A stretch of 17,183 nucleotides of DNA from Christensenella sp. UBA5394. Lineage in GTDB: Bacteria > Bacillota > Clostridia > Christensenellales > CAG-138. The position numbers and the translations under genes were made by a program. Positions 1 through 7,330 of this stretch are shown in pieces (the stretch's first letter is position 1; each line of letters starts with the position of its first letter). The DNA is taken from assembly GCA_002409725.1 (NCBI GenBank), contig DHOI01000013.1:1-17183 (forward strand), written 5' to 3'. The notes below the pieces were generated by a model. It had not been told where the DNA came from. It saw nothing but the letters and a program-made list of their open reading frames with translations, and searched no databases.

Positions 1-1964
1 CTGTGGTAGAGACCCGTATCGGAAAAGGCCGGCTCTGCCGCAAAGCCGGGCAGGGCGCTATCCGGGTTGGCCGCGCCCTGGCTGGGGCTGGTGTAAAAGA
101 CCCGGGCTGCGCTGCCCGCACTGCGCCCCGCGCTCACGCCCAGGCGCAGCGCGCCCGTGCGGAAGATATCACGGATATTGCCCGCCGCGTCCGTAAGCAA
201 AAGCGTTTCGCCTACAGGGGATATACCAAAGGGCGCCGTAGCGCCCTTGCTGTTGGATGCCGAGGCGCTGATGGCCAAATACCCGCCTGCGGGCACCGTA
301 CCGCTTAGCGTACATTTCAATGGTTCGTCCGGGTCATCGCTCAAATGCCAGCCGGAAAGGTCGACATCGCGGCCCGAGGCGTTGTGCAGCTCGATCCAAT
401 CCGCCTTGCCGCTCTTAGCTGCGCTTACGGCGCTGACCTCGCTGATGTAAACCCCGTCCATCTCCGTATAACCGGTGCCTAGCGGCTCTGCGGAAGCGTG
501 GGTGGTGTTGGCGGCGGCCGGAGTGGGTGTGGTGAAATAGGCCAGGCCGCCCTCGGCCGCGCGGCCTATGGAAACGTTATCCCCCAGATTGCGGGGCAGG
601 TCAATCTGCTCACGCATCATATCCACCGTGGAAGTCAAAACCAGGCCTTCATCCGAGCTGCCCAGGCGGAAGCTGGTATGCAGCGCGCCTTCGCTCTCTT
701 TGCCGGATAGGAAGACGATGAGGTAGCTCTGTGCCTCAATCTGCGCATCCGCCGGGAAGGCCCACTTGAAGGGATCCTGCGCGTCGTCGCTCAAATAATA
801 GCCTGCTAGGCTCATAGCCGCGCCGCTGCTGTTGTAAAGCTCGGCCCAGGCCACGCGCTCGCCGGTATCGTCCCGCAGGCTGTATTCGTTGTGCAGGAGG
901 ATTTCATTTAGACGCACGTGGGCGGAATCATCCATCTGCGCAAAATCCAAAGAGGTGAATTGCCCCTCGGCCGCATTGGCAGCGCCGGGGGTGGCGGCAG
1001 CCGTATAGGCCCCGCCGGGCAGCACGCTGACCCCCTGGGGCGTTTCAGTCGGCCAGTTGAGCATAGAGAGGATGTTGCCGGCGCCGTCGCTCAGGCAGAG
1101 GGTATCATCGGCTGCGCCCAGCTTGAAGGCGGCGTGCAGGCCGTCCGCCCCTTCATCGCCGGAAAACCAGATCACGGCGTATTCGCCCGGGGCCAGGGTG
1201 GTTCCGGGCAGGCGGAATTTGGCGGTTTCAAGCATGTTGTCAGAAAGGTAATAATCCGAAAGAAGCAGGGCCTCCGCGCCATTATTATAAAGCTCGGCCC
1301 AGGGGTAAGCGCCACCATCCGCTGCCCGGTACGAGCCGCCCCGGGGCATGCACTCGGTGAGCTGCAAGGCCGTACTTGCGCCGCCGGTGATTGCCTCCGC
1401 GGCAGAGGAATAGACGATATCCGCGTTAGCCCGGCCGGGCGTAGAGGCCGCGCAGTAGCCGTATTCGCCGGCTTCATCGCGGGCATAGGAAACATCGCTC
1501 AAAAGCGCGGGGATATCCAGCTGCTGGAGCACATTATAATAGGGATCCGTCAAATAGAGGGATTCGCCGCTTTTGGAAAGGCCGAAGCCCGTGCAGAGCC
1601 GGCCATTCGCCTCGCCGCTGTATTTGAGGGCGTAAACAACAAGATAACCGCCCGCGGGAAGCTTCGTACCCTCGGGGAAGGTCCATTTATGGGGATCTTT
1701 GAGATTATCGCTCAGGCCGTAGCCGGTAAGGTCAATTTCCGCAGACGTGCCGTTGTACAGCTCGATCCAATCCGGTGAGCCCAGCGTTTCATCCGCCAGG
1801 GAAAGGGCGTTGGAGGTGACGACCTCGTTGACCACCAGCGCGCCCTGCGCGCCAGAAGACACGGGCAGGGTAAAGCTATCGCAGCCCACGCAGCACAAAA
1901 GGGCGGCGAGGGCCGGCAGCAGGGCCGTCATACGGCGAAAAAGAGAGCCATCTCGTTTCAGCAT
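1..1964 (-). CDS. Lamin-tail-domain repeat lipoprotein, 3' end outside window
   Basis: The minus-strand frame is open for 654 codons from ATG at 1964 to the left edge, so the C-terminus is missing. The N-terminus has Lys/Arg residues, a hydrophobic stretch (about residues 12-27) and a lipobox-like CVGC with Cys28, suggesting a surface lipoprotein. Four repeats of about 150 residues follow, beginning near residues 43, 199, 347 and 503. Each has an N-E or S-E strand, then a (D/A)W(I/A)EL(Y/H)N motif and a LSD(N/D) turn, and closes near a TPGxAN-like segment. This is the pattern of lamin-tail domains (LTD), beta-sandwich modules of extracellular proteins. The last visible residues (PAFSDTGLY) resemble the lead-in to chitobiase-C-like and CotH kinase domains in related clostridial proteins, so a CotH domain downstream is an inference. 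LTD assignment is firm; the ligand and role are unknown. No stop codon occurs in the frame. Confidence 0.85.
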   Translation of the reverse strand, partial: MLKRDGSLFRRMTALLPALAALLCCVGCDSFTLPVSSGAQGALVVNEVVTSNALSLADETLGSPDWIELYNGTSAEIDLTGYGLSDNLKDPHKWTFPEGTKLPAGGYLVVYALKYSGEANGRLCTGFGLSKSGESLYLTDPYYNVLQQLDIPALLSDVSYARDEAGEYGYCAASTPGRANADIVYSSAAEAITGGASTALQLTECMPRGGSYRAADGGAYPWAELYNNGAEALLLSDYYLSDNMLETAKFRLPGTTLAPGEYAVIWFSGDEGADGLHAAFKLGAADDTLCLSDGAGNILSMLNWPTETPQGVSVLPGGAYTAAATPGAANAAEGQFTSLDFAQMDDSAHVRLNEILLHNEYSLRDDTGERVAWAELYNSSGAAMSLAGYYLSDDAQDPFKWAFPADAQIEAQSYLIVFLSGKESEGALHTSFRLGSSDEGLVLTSTVDMMREQIDLPRNLGDNVSIGRAAEGGLAYFTTPTPAAANTTHASAEPLGTGYTEMDGVYISEVSAVSAAKSGKADWIELHNASGRDVDLSGWHLSDDPDEPLKCTLSGTVPAGGYLAISASASNSKGATAPFGISPVGETLLLTDAAGNIRDIFRTGALRLGVSAGRSAGSAARVFYTSPSQGAANPDSALPGFAAEPAFSDTGLYH

Positions 1965-1970
1965 GGCATT

Positions 1971-1999
1971 ATTATAGCATATGCCGTGCATTTTGACAG
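1971..1999 (-). promoter_or_regulatory. Promoter for the lamin-tail lipoprotein
   Basis: On the minus strand a perfect TATAAT (1976-1971) is preceded by TGC, an extended -10. A 4/6 -35 match, CTGTCA (1999-1994), lies 17 bases upstream. The predicted transcription start falls at about 1964-1965, on or beside the ATG, and no Shine-Dalgarno sequence precedes that ATG. Either the message is leaderless, or translation starts at the internal Met12 (codon at 1931-1929), which also lacks a good ribosome site. Confidence 0.55.
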
Positions 2000-2004
2000 G
2001 CGGC

Positions 2005-2023
2005 AATTCAAAAAGGATGAATT
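2005..2023. promoter_or_regulatory. Possible operator: inverted repeat in divergent region
   Basis: AATTCA (2005-2010) and TGAATT (2018-2023) form a 6-base inverted repeat with a 7-base spacer. It lies between the divergent promoters of the lipoprotein and the first response regulator. Direct GACAAT repeats at 2037-2042 and 2046-2051 follow close by. Either could bind a regulator, but repeats this short in an A/T-rich spacer can arise by chance. Confidence 0.2.
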
Positions 2024-2063
2024 TGGCGAAATTAAGGACAATTATGACAATGCCCAGCATCGC

Positions 2064-2093
2064 TTGCGAAAGGGGGCCGGTGCATATTATAAT
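2064..2093 (+). promoter_or_regulatory. Promoter for first two-component operon
   Basis: TTGCGA (2064-2069, 4/6 match to the -35 consensus) is followed after 18 bases by a perfect TATAAT (2088-2093). Transcription would start near 2100, giving a leader of about 22 bases that carries the GGGGAGG ribosome site (about 2108-2114) ahead of ATG 2123. Confidence 0.6.
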
Positions 2094-2122
2094 CGGCGTA
2101 TAAAAAAGGGGAGGTATGGCCC

Positions 2123-2815
2123 ATGCCCGGCACACAGCGCATCCTGATCTGCGACGACCAGCCCATTATCCACGAGACGCTGGGCGTATATTTGCAAAAC
2201 GAAGGCTTTGAATACGACTCGGCCCTCGATGGCGAGCAGGCCCTGCAAAAGGCAGATGCCTACAGGCCGGATTTGATTATATTGGATATTATGATGCCCA
2301 AGAAGAACGGCATAGACGTTTGCCGCGAGCTTAGAGCCAGTAGCCGCGTGCCCATCATCATGCTCACCGCCAAGGGCGAGGAGATTGACCGCATTTTGGG
2401 CCTGGAATTGGGTGCGGACGACTATATCGTCAAGCCCTTCAGCGCCCGTGAGGTGGTGGCCCGCATCAAGGCGGTGCTGCGCCGCTTCCAGGCTGCCAAG
2501 GAGGAGCCGGAGCACGTGCTCAGATTTGATTCGCTGGAGATCAACATCGCCAGCTACGATGTGCGGGTGGGCGGCGAGCCCCTGCGCTTTACGCCCAAGG
2601 AGGTCGAGATCCTTTACCTGCTGGCCTCCAAGCCCGGCCGCGTGTTCGGCAGGGAGCAGATCCTCTCCGAGGTTTGGGGCTACGATTTCTTCGGCGATAC
2701 CCGCACCGTGGATACGCAGATTAAGCGCATCCGCCAAAAGCTGCCGCCCGAGGAAATGGGCTGGGGCATCAAAACCGTATACGGCGTGGGTTATAAATTC
2801 GAGGCCGGGGAGTGA
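2123..2815 (+). CDS. Response regulator, OmpR/PhoB family (pair 1)
   Basis: Cytoplasmic DNA-binding response regulator of 230 residues, a normal length for the family. The receiver domain (about residues 6-120) shows the acidic pair D11-D12, the phospho-acceptor D55 in LDIMMP, MLTAK with the conserved Thr, and the KPF lysine. A winged-helix DNA-binding domain (about 133-227) carries TPKEVEIL, VWGYDF and TRTVDTQIKRIRQKL. The start is set by GGGGAGG eight bases upstream of ATG 2123; the ATG at 2116 is in another frame. The stop overlaps the next start by four bases (GTGA), so translation is coupled to the kinase at 2812, its likely partner. It is closely related to the regulator at 4679. Target genes cannot be inferred. 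Confidence 0.95.
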   Translation: MPGTQRILICDDQPIIHETLGVYLQNEGFEYDSALDGEQALQKADAYRPDLIILDIMMPKKNGIDVCRELRASSRVPIIMLTAKGEEIDRILGLELGADDYIVKPFSAREVVARIKAVLRRFQAAKEEPEHVLRFDSLEINIASYDVRVGGEPLRFTPKEVEILYLLASKPGRVFGREQILSEVWGYDFFGDTRTVDTQIKRIRQKLPPEEMGWGIKTVYGVGYKFEAGE

Positions 2816-4548
2816 AGCTCTTTCGCAATACCATCCTTAAGAAAATCGTGGCGGTGATCCTGCTCACGGTCATTTTGAGCGCTGCCCTCACGGCCCTCAC
2901 CTTCAACTATTACGGCCGCTCCGTGTTTTCGCGGCTCAAGGCCAAGGAAATGGAGCCGCGTGCCAAGTACATCGCCGATATGACGGCGGAATACCTCGAA
3001 GGGGCCATCGACGCCCGAGGCTATACCCGCGCCGTCAGCTCGGATTATTACATCTGGGACGCCATGGTCTACGTCTATAACGCCCGAGGCGAGCTTTTCG
3101 CCTACCCGGCCCGCCAGGAGACCGCAGCCAACGCCGAGGCTCTCACGGCGTATCTTGCTTCCGTCTTGGGCGGCGAACGGCTCTATTCTCCCAATACGGA
3201 AAATAACCTGGGCGTGATCATCGGCGAGCCGGTTCCCGGGCGGATGGGGAGCGTGATCGGGGCCGTGTTCCTCATCAAGCCCCTGGGCGAGGTGCGGGCA
3301 GCCATCGGCAGCCTGCTGGTTGCGCTCATCGTGAGTATGGTGGCGGTTACGGCCATTATGATCGCCCCGGCCTATCTTGGCTCGCGCAGCATCGTGCAGC
3401 CCATCCGCCAGATGCAGGCCATAGCCAACGCCATGGCGGGCGGGGATTTCACAGTCCGCGCACCGGATACGGGCAGCGAGGAGATCATCAGCCTGGGTAA
3501 ATCCCTCAATTATCTCAGCGCCGCCCTTTCCGCCACCATCGGCGATCTTACCTTTGAAAAGAACCGCCTTACCGCCACCCTCAACGGCCTGGGTGAGGGC
3601 ATTGTTTCCTTTGGCCCAAGCGCCGAGGTGATACAATTTAACCCTGCGTCCCTGCGGCTGCTCGGCGTCAAACAGGGACAGGAGCTGATCGGTTCGCCCA
3701 TTTTGGAAAAGCTTTTGCCGGCTATCAAGGCCGTGTTGGCTGGCCAAGGCACGGCCCAGCGGGAGATAGAGCGCGGGGACGCCATCCTGCGCTTCACCAT
3801 TACCTCCCTCTATGAGGGTGGGCGCATCGAGGGCGCGGTGATGCTCATCCAGGATGTGACGGAGGCCGTACGATTGGAAAAGACCCGCACGGAATATGTG
3901 GCCAACGTATCCCACGAATTGCGCACGCCCCTGGCCTCCATCCGCGGCTTGGCGGACGCGCTCAACGACGGCCTGATCAAAAAGGAAGAGGATAAGGCCC
4001 GCTACTATGGTTACATCCTGCACGAATCCCTGCGCCTTTCCCGCCTGATCGACGACCTGCTGGAGCTTTCGCGCCTGCAAAGCGGGGCCGTGGCCCTCTC
4101 CAAGCAGAGCCTGTGCATGGATGAGCTGGTTTACGATGTGGCAGATCGGTATAGCGCAGCCGCACAGGAGAAGGGGCTGGCCATCGCGGCCAAAGTGCCC
4201 GAAACCTGCCCCAGGGCCAATACCAACCCGGATCGGACGGAGCAAGTGCTGATCGCCCTGCTGGATAACGCCATCAAGCACACGGAGGGGCCGGGCGAGA
4301 TCGTGCTGGCCGTGGAGGATCAGGGCGAAAAACTGCAGGTTAGCGTATCCAACCCCGGCGAGATCGGCGAAAAGGACCTCCCGCACTTGTTTGACCGCTT
4401 TTACAAGGTGGATCAGGCCCATTCGGGCAACGGCACAGGCCTGGGCCTCTCCATTGCTTACGAAATTTTGTGCCTCCTGGGGGAAAGCATCTGGGCCGAG
4501 AGTAAAGATGGCCGGGTGACCTTCGCCTTTACGCTGGAGAAGGCATAG
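2812..4548 (+). CDS. Sensor histidine kinase, PhoR-like (pair 1)
   Basis: Membrane sensor kinase of 578 residues starting with GTG inside the stop of the preceding regulator. Order of parts: TM1 (about 12-31), an extracytoplasmic sensor of about 130 residues, TM2 (about 168-189), HAMP (about 190-242), a PAS-like domain (about 250-345), HisKA with H368 in VSHELRTPL, and an ATPase domain with N box LLDNAIKH (N486), an F-box-like LFDRFYK and G2 box GTGLGLS (from G541). The G1 region reads SNPGEIG (N514) rather than DxGxG; the N-x-G form occurs in other Firmicutes kinases, so activity is likely. It presumably phosphorylates the regulator at 2123. The sensor resembles no specific ligand-binding family that I can name. 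No intrinsic terminator is visible after the stop. Confidence 0.95.
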   Translation: MKLFRNTILKKIVAVILLTVILSAALTALTFNYYGRSVFSRLKAKEMEPRAKYIADMTAEYLEGAIDARGYTRAVSSDYYIWDAMVYVYNARGELFAYPARQETAANAEALTAYLASVLGGERLYSPNTENNLGVIIGEPVPGRMGSVIGAVFLIKPLGEVRAAIGSLLVALIVSMVAVTAIMIAPAYLGSRSIVQPIRQMQAIANAMAGGDFTVRAPDTGSEEIISLGKSLNYLSAALSATIGDLTFEKNRLTATLNGLGEGIVSFGPSAEVIQFNPASLRLLGVKQGQELIGSPILEKLLPAIKAVLAGQGTAQREIERGDAILRFTITSLYEGGRIEGAVMLIQDVTEAVRLEKTRTEYVANVSHELRTPLASIRGLADALNDGLIKKEEDKARYYGYILHESLRLSRLIDDLLELSRLQSGAVALSKQSLCMDELVYDVADRYSAAAQEKGLAIAAKVPETCPRANTNPDRTEQVLIALLDNAIKHTEGPGEIVLAVEDQGEKLQVSVSNPGEIGEKDLPHLFDRFYKVDQAHSGNGTGLGLSIAYEILCLLGESIWAESKDGRVTFAFTLEKA

Positions 4549-4611
4549 GGGCAAAATTGAGAAGATTGTGTGAAAAGGCCGGAAGGCCATATGGAAACGC
4601 GGGCAGAATGT

Positions 4612-4619
4612 GCTATACT
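4612..4619 (+). promoter_or_regulatory. Likely extended -10 promoter for second two-component operon
   Basis: TGCTATACT is an extended -10 (TATACT at 4614-4619). The -35 position holds only a poor match, ATGGAA at 4591-4596. Transcription would start near 4626, leaving a leader of about 50 bases that contains the 13-base tandem repeat at 4643-4668. Confidence 0.45.
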
Positions 4620-4642
4620 GAAAGAAATATAGTACATTACTT

Positions 4643-4668
4643 TTTGCTGCACATATTTGCTGCACACA
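4643..4668 (+). repeat. 13-bp tandem repeat in the leader of the second regulator gene
   Basis: TTTGCTGCACATA (4643-4655) is followed immediately by TTTGCTGCACACA (4656-4668), 12 of 13 bases identical. The pair lies between the predicted transcription start and the AGGAGG ribosome site. OmpR/PhoB-type regulators bind tandem direct repeats, usually with an 11-base period, so autoregulation is possible. A simple slippage duplication would look the same. Confidence 0.6.
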
Positions 4669-4678
4669 GGAGGAAAAG

Positions 4679-5365
4679 ATGAGCGCGAACAAAATCCTCG
4701 TGGCGGATGACGACCGGGTCGTCCATGAATCCCTGGGCCTTTATTTGCAGGCCGAAGGCTATGAGACCGTGGATGTTTACGACGGCAAGGCTGCCGTGGA
4801 GGCGCTGGATGGCGAGATCGCCCTTTGCGTGCTGGATATCATGATGCCCGCCATGAGCGGCATCGACGTTTGCAAGGAGATCCGCAAGACCTCCCGCGTG
4901 CCCATTATCATGCTCACCGCTAAGGGCGAGGAGATCGACCGCATATTGGGCCTGGAGCTGGGCGCGGATGATTATATCGTCAAGCCCTTCAGCCCCCGTG
5001 AGGTGGTGGCCCGCATCAAAGCGGTGCTACGCCGCACCAGCGAGCAGCAGCAGGGCGCGGACGACGGCTGCGTTTCCCACCAGGAGCTGGTGATCGATAT
5101 CAAGAGCTATACCGTGACCTTGCGCGGCAAGCCCATTATCTGCACGCCCAAGGAGATCGAGATCTTATTTATGCTGGCCTCTAACCCGGGCCAGGTGTTT
5201 ACGAGAGAGCAGCTGCTCAACCGGGTGTGGGGCTACGATTTTGCCGGCGAGACCCGCACCGTGGATACCCATATTAAGCGCATCCGCGCCAAGCTCGATA
5301 ATACCGGCCTCAATTGGAGCATCAAAACCATCTACGGCGTGGGTTATAAATTCGAAGTTGAATAA
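4679..5365 (+). CDS. Response regulator, OmpR/PhoB family (pair 2)
   Basis: Response regulator of 228 residues, paralogous to the one at 2123. The receiver domain has the acidic cluster DDD (10-12), phospho-acceptor D53 in LDIMMP, MLTAK and KPF. The winged-helix domain has TPKEIEIL, VWGYDF and TRTVDTHIKRIRAKL. AGGAGG lies eight bases before ATG 4679, a strong start. From 4901 to 5035 its DNA matches 2351-2485 of the first regulator at 123 of 135 bases by my hand count, much closer than the flanking parts of the genes, although this alpha4-beta5-alpha5 segment is also strongly conserved in the family. The kinase follows after three bases and is the presumed partner. Confidence 0.95.
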   Translation: MSANKILVADDDRVVHESLGLYLQAEGYETVDVYDGKAAVEALDGEIALCVLDIMMPAMSGIDVCKEIRKTSRVPIIMLTAKGEEIDRILGLELGADDYIVKPFSPREVVARIKAVLRRTSEQQQGADDGCVSHQELVIDIKSYTVTLRGKPIICTPKEIEILFMLASNPGQVFTREQLLNRVWGYDFAGETRTVDTHIKRIRAKLDNTGLNWSIKTIYGVGYKFEVE

Positions 5366-5368
5366 GGC

Positions 5369-7330
5369 ATGAAAAGCGTATTCTTCCGCCGCCTTTTGGC
5401 GACGCTCACCGTTTGCATGCTGCTGGCCTCTGCCGTTTTGGTTGGGGGCTATACTTATTTGGTGCAGGATGCTTACGCGGATATCAAGCTGGAGGAGATG
5501 CAGGCCAAGGCCGCGCTTTTGCGCCAGCTGGTTATAGAGCGGGCCAAAGGGGAGATGGGGGACGAGGCCTTCAAGCGCCTGGCCGTTTCCTTTATGGAGG
5601 CGGCGGACGCGGCCATTTTGGTGATGGATGCACAGGGGCGGCTGTCCTATGTGGGGGCTGAGGAAGGCTACCCTGGGGAGGCTGCCGTGCAAGAGGCGCT
5701 CTCCGCCATGATTGCGGATATCCTCTCCGGCTGCAGCGTGGCCCGGGGCGATGTGGAGGTACGGGGCGCCGGGCGCATGCTGGTGGCCGCCGTGCCTGTG
5801 GAGGGTCAGGGCGGCGTGCTGCTCATGAAAAAGGCGGGGGAGGTTACACTGGCCAGCCGCAGGCTAAGCATCTTGCTGCTGTGGGTGGCGCTGGTGGTGG
5901 TACCGCTTTCGCTTTTGGCCACGGTGCTGCGCATCAAGCGAGAAACCAGCCCCCTGCACGCCATGAGCGAGGCCGCTATCTCCATGTGCAAGGGCGATTT
6001 TTCACTACGCCTCGATGAAGAGGAACCCGGCGAGGTGGGTGTGCTTTCCCGCGCCCTCAACAATCTTTGCGAAACCCTTTCCGGAACCATTTACCAGCTG
6101 CGCTTTGAGAAGGGCCAGCTGGATGAGATCCTGCAAAGCCTCACAGACGGCGTGGCCGCCTTTGACGGCAGCGGCGCACTCACCCATTGCAACAGCGCCC
6201 TCATGCGCATGTTTGGAGCTGTGAACGCGCAAAAGCGGGAGGATATCTCCGAGGATGGCGAGCTTTGGTCCGCCTTTGACGAGGTGTTCGAGAGCGGCCA
6301 AGCGCAAACCATCACCTACCCGCTGCCCGGCGAGCGCACGCTGTGGATAACCGTATCCCCGGTGATCAATGAGGATGGCAGCCGCAACGGCGTGGTGGGC
6401 CTTTTCAAAGATATGACCGAGATGGAGCGGCTGGAGGATACCCGGCGCGAATACGTGGCCAATGTATCCCACGAGCTGCGCACGCCGCTCACGGCCGTGC
6501 GGGGCCTCCTGGAACCCCTGGCGGATGGCATGGTGCGGGATGAGGAAACCCGCCAGCGCTATTACCACATCATGCTGCATGAGGTCCTGCGCCTCTCCCG
6601 CCTGATCACGGATATGATGACCCTCAGCCGCCTGCAATCCGGTGCCGAATATGTAGATATTTCCAGGGTGGATATCCACGAGCTTTTGAGTGACGTAGTG
6701 AGCGGCTATACGGCCGCTGCAGAGCAAAAAGGCATCCGCCTAACGCTGGACGCCCGCCAGGCCGTGGATGGCCTGACCGACCCGGACCGTATCGAGCAGG
6801 TTCTGGTGATCCTGCTGGATAACGCCCTTAGATTTACCCCGGAAGGCGGCACCATTACCATACGGGTACAGGCCGGCGGGGAGCGTATGCTCATCAGCGT
6901 GGAGGATACGGGCACGGGCATCCCGCAGGAGGATTTGCCGCATATCTTTGAGCGCTTCTACAAGGTGGATAAATCCCGGGGCAGCGCGGGTACGGGGCTG
7001 GGCCTTTCCATCGCCAAGTTCATCATTGACAAGCTGGATGAGCACATCACCGTAGGCAGCGAGATCGGCAAGGGTACATGCTTTACCTTTACCGTGAAGC
7101 GTTATGTATCCAACGCCATCGCCCTGGGCCCGGCCACGGAAAGCCGCCCTACAGGCCGGGATGGCCGCGCCCAGCAAGCCGAGATAAGGGCGGATGAGTG
7201 GGGCGCGGTGGACGCGGATTATGTGGTGGTGCCCGAGGGAGCAACTAAAAAGAAGGCCAGGGCCGAAAAGAAGCCTGCAAAACAGCCCACTGCCAAAAAG
7301 GGCGAGGCTGGGAGGAAGCGCAAGGAATGA
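5369..7330 (+). CDS. Sensor histidine kinase, PhoR-like, with basic C-terminal tail (pair 2)
   Basis: Membrane sensor kinase of 653 residues, aligned with the kinase at 2812 so closely that the phospho-acceptor is H368 in both and the G2 box starts at G541 in both. Parts: TM1 (about 9-31), an extracytoplasmic sensor of about 130 residues, TM2 (about 166-189), HAMP, a PAS-like domain (about 250-345), HisKA (VSHELRTPL) and ATPase with N box LLDNAL (N485), a canonical G1 DTGTG (513-517), an F-box-like IFERFYK and G2 GTGLGLS. The kinase fold ends near residue 579. A further 74 residues follow, the last ~28 of them rich in Lys, Ala and Arg; kinase 1 has no such tail. The start ATG is three bases after the regulator stop with only a weak ribosome site, suggesting coupling. 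The stop overlaps the next gene by four bases (ATGA). Confidence 0.95.
   Translation: MKSVFFRRLLATLTVCMLLASAVLVGGYTYLVQDAYADIKLEEMQAKAALLRQLVIERAKGEMGDEAFKRLAVSFMEAADAAILVMDAQGRLSYVGAEEGYPGEAAVQEALSAMIADILSGCSVARGDVEVRGAGRMLVAAVPVEGQGGVLLMKKAGEVTLASRRLSILLLWVALVVVPLSLLATVLRIKRETSPLHAMSEAAISMCKGDFSLRLDEEEPGEVGVLSRALNNLCETLSGTIYQLRFEKGQLDEILQSLTDGVAAFDGSGALTHCNSALMRMFGAVNAQKREDISEDGELWSAFDEVFESGQAQTITYPLPGERTLWITVSPVINEDGSRNGVVGLFKDMTEMERLEDTRREYVANVSHELRTPLTAVRGLLEPLADGMVRDEETRQRYYHIMLHEVLRLSRLITDMMTLSRLQSGAEYVDISRVDIHELLSDVVSGYTAAAEQKGIRLTLDARQAVDGLTDPDRIEQVLVILLDNALRFTPEGGTITIRVQAGGERMLISVEDTGTGIPQEDLPHIFERFYKVDKSRGSAGTGLGLSIAKFIIDKLDEHITVGSEIGKGTCFTFTVKRYVSNAIALGPATESRPTGRDGRAQQAEIRADEWGAVDADYVVVPEGATKKKARAEKKPAKQPTAKKGEAGRKRKE

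Noticed and set aside
918..1778. 286-codon open frame on the plus strand
   Set aside because: It is opposite the lamin-tail repeats, whose repeat structure proves the minus strand is coding; the plus-strand product has no motif.
4575..4592. GGCC-GGAA-GGCC hairpin after the first kinase gene as a terminator
   Set aside because: The stem is only four pairs and no T-run follows.
2791..4692. 633-codon open frame on the minus strand
   Set aside because: It lies exactly opposite the well-defined histidine kinase at 2812-4548, has no ribosome site or family motifs, and is the usual shadow frame of GC-rich coding DNA.
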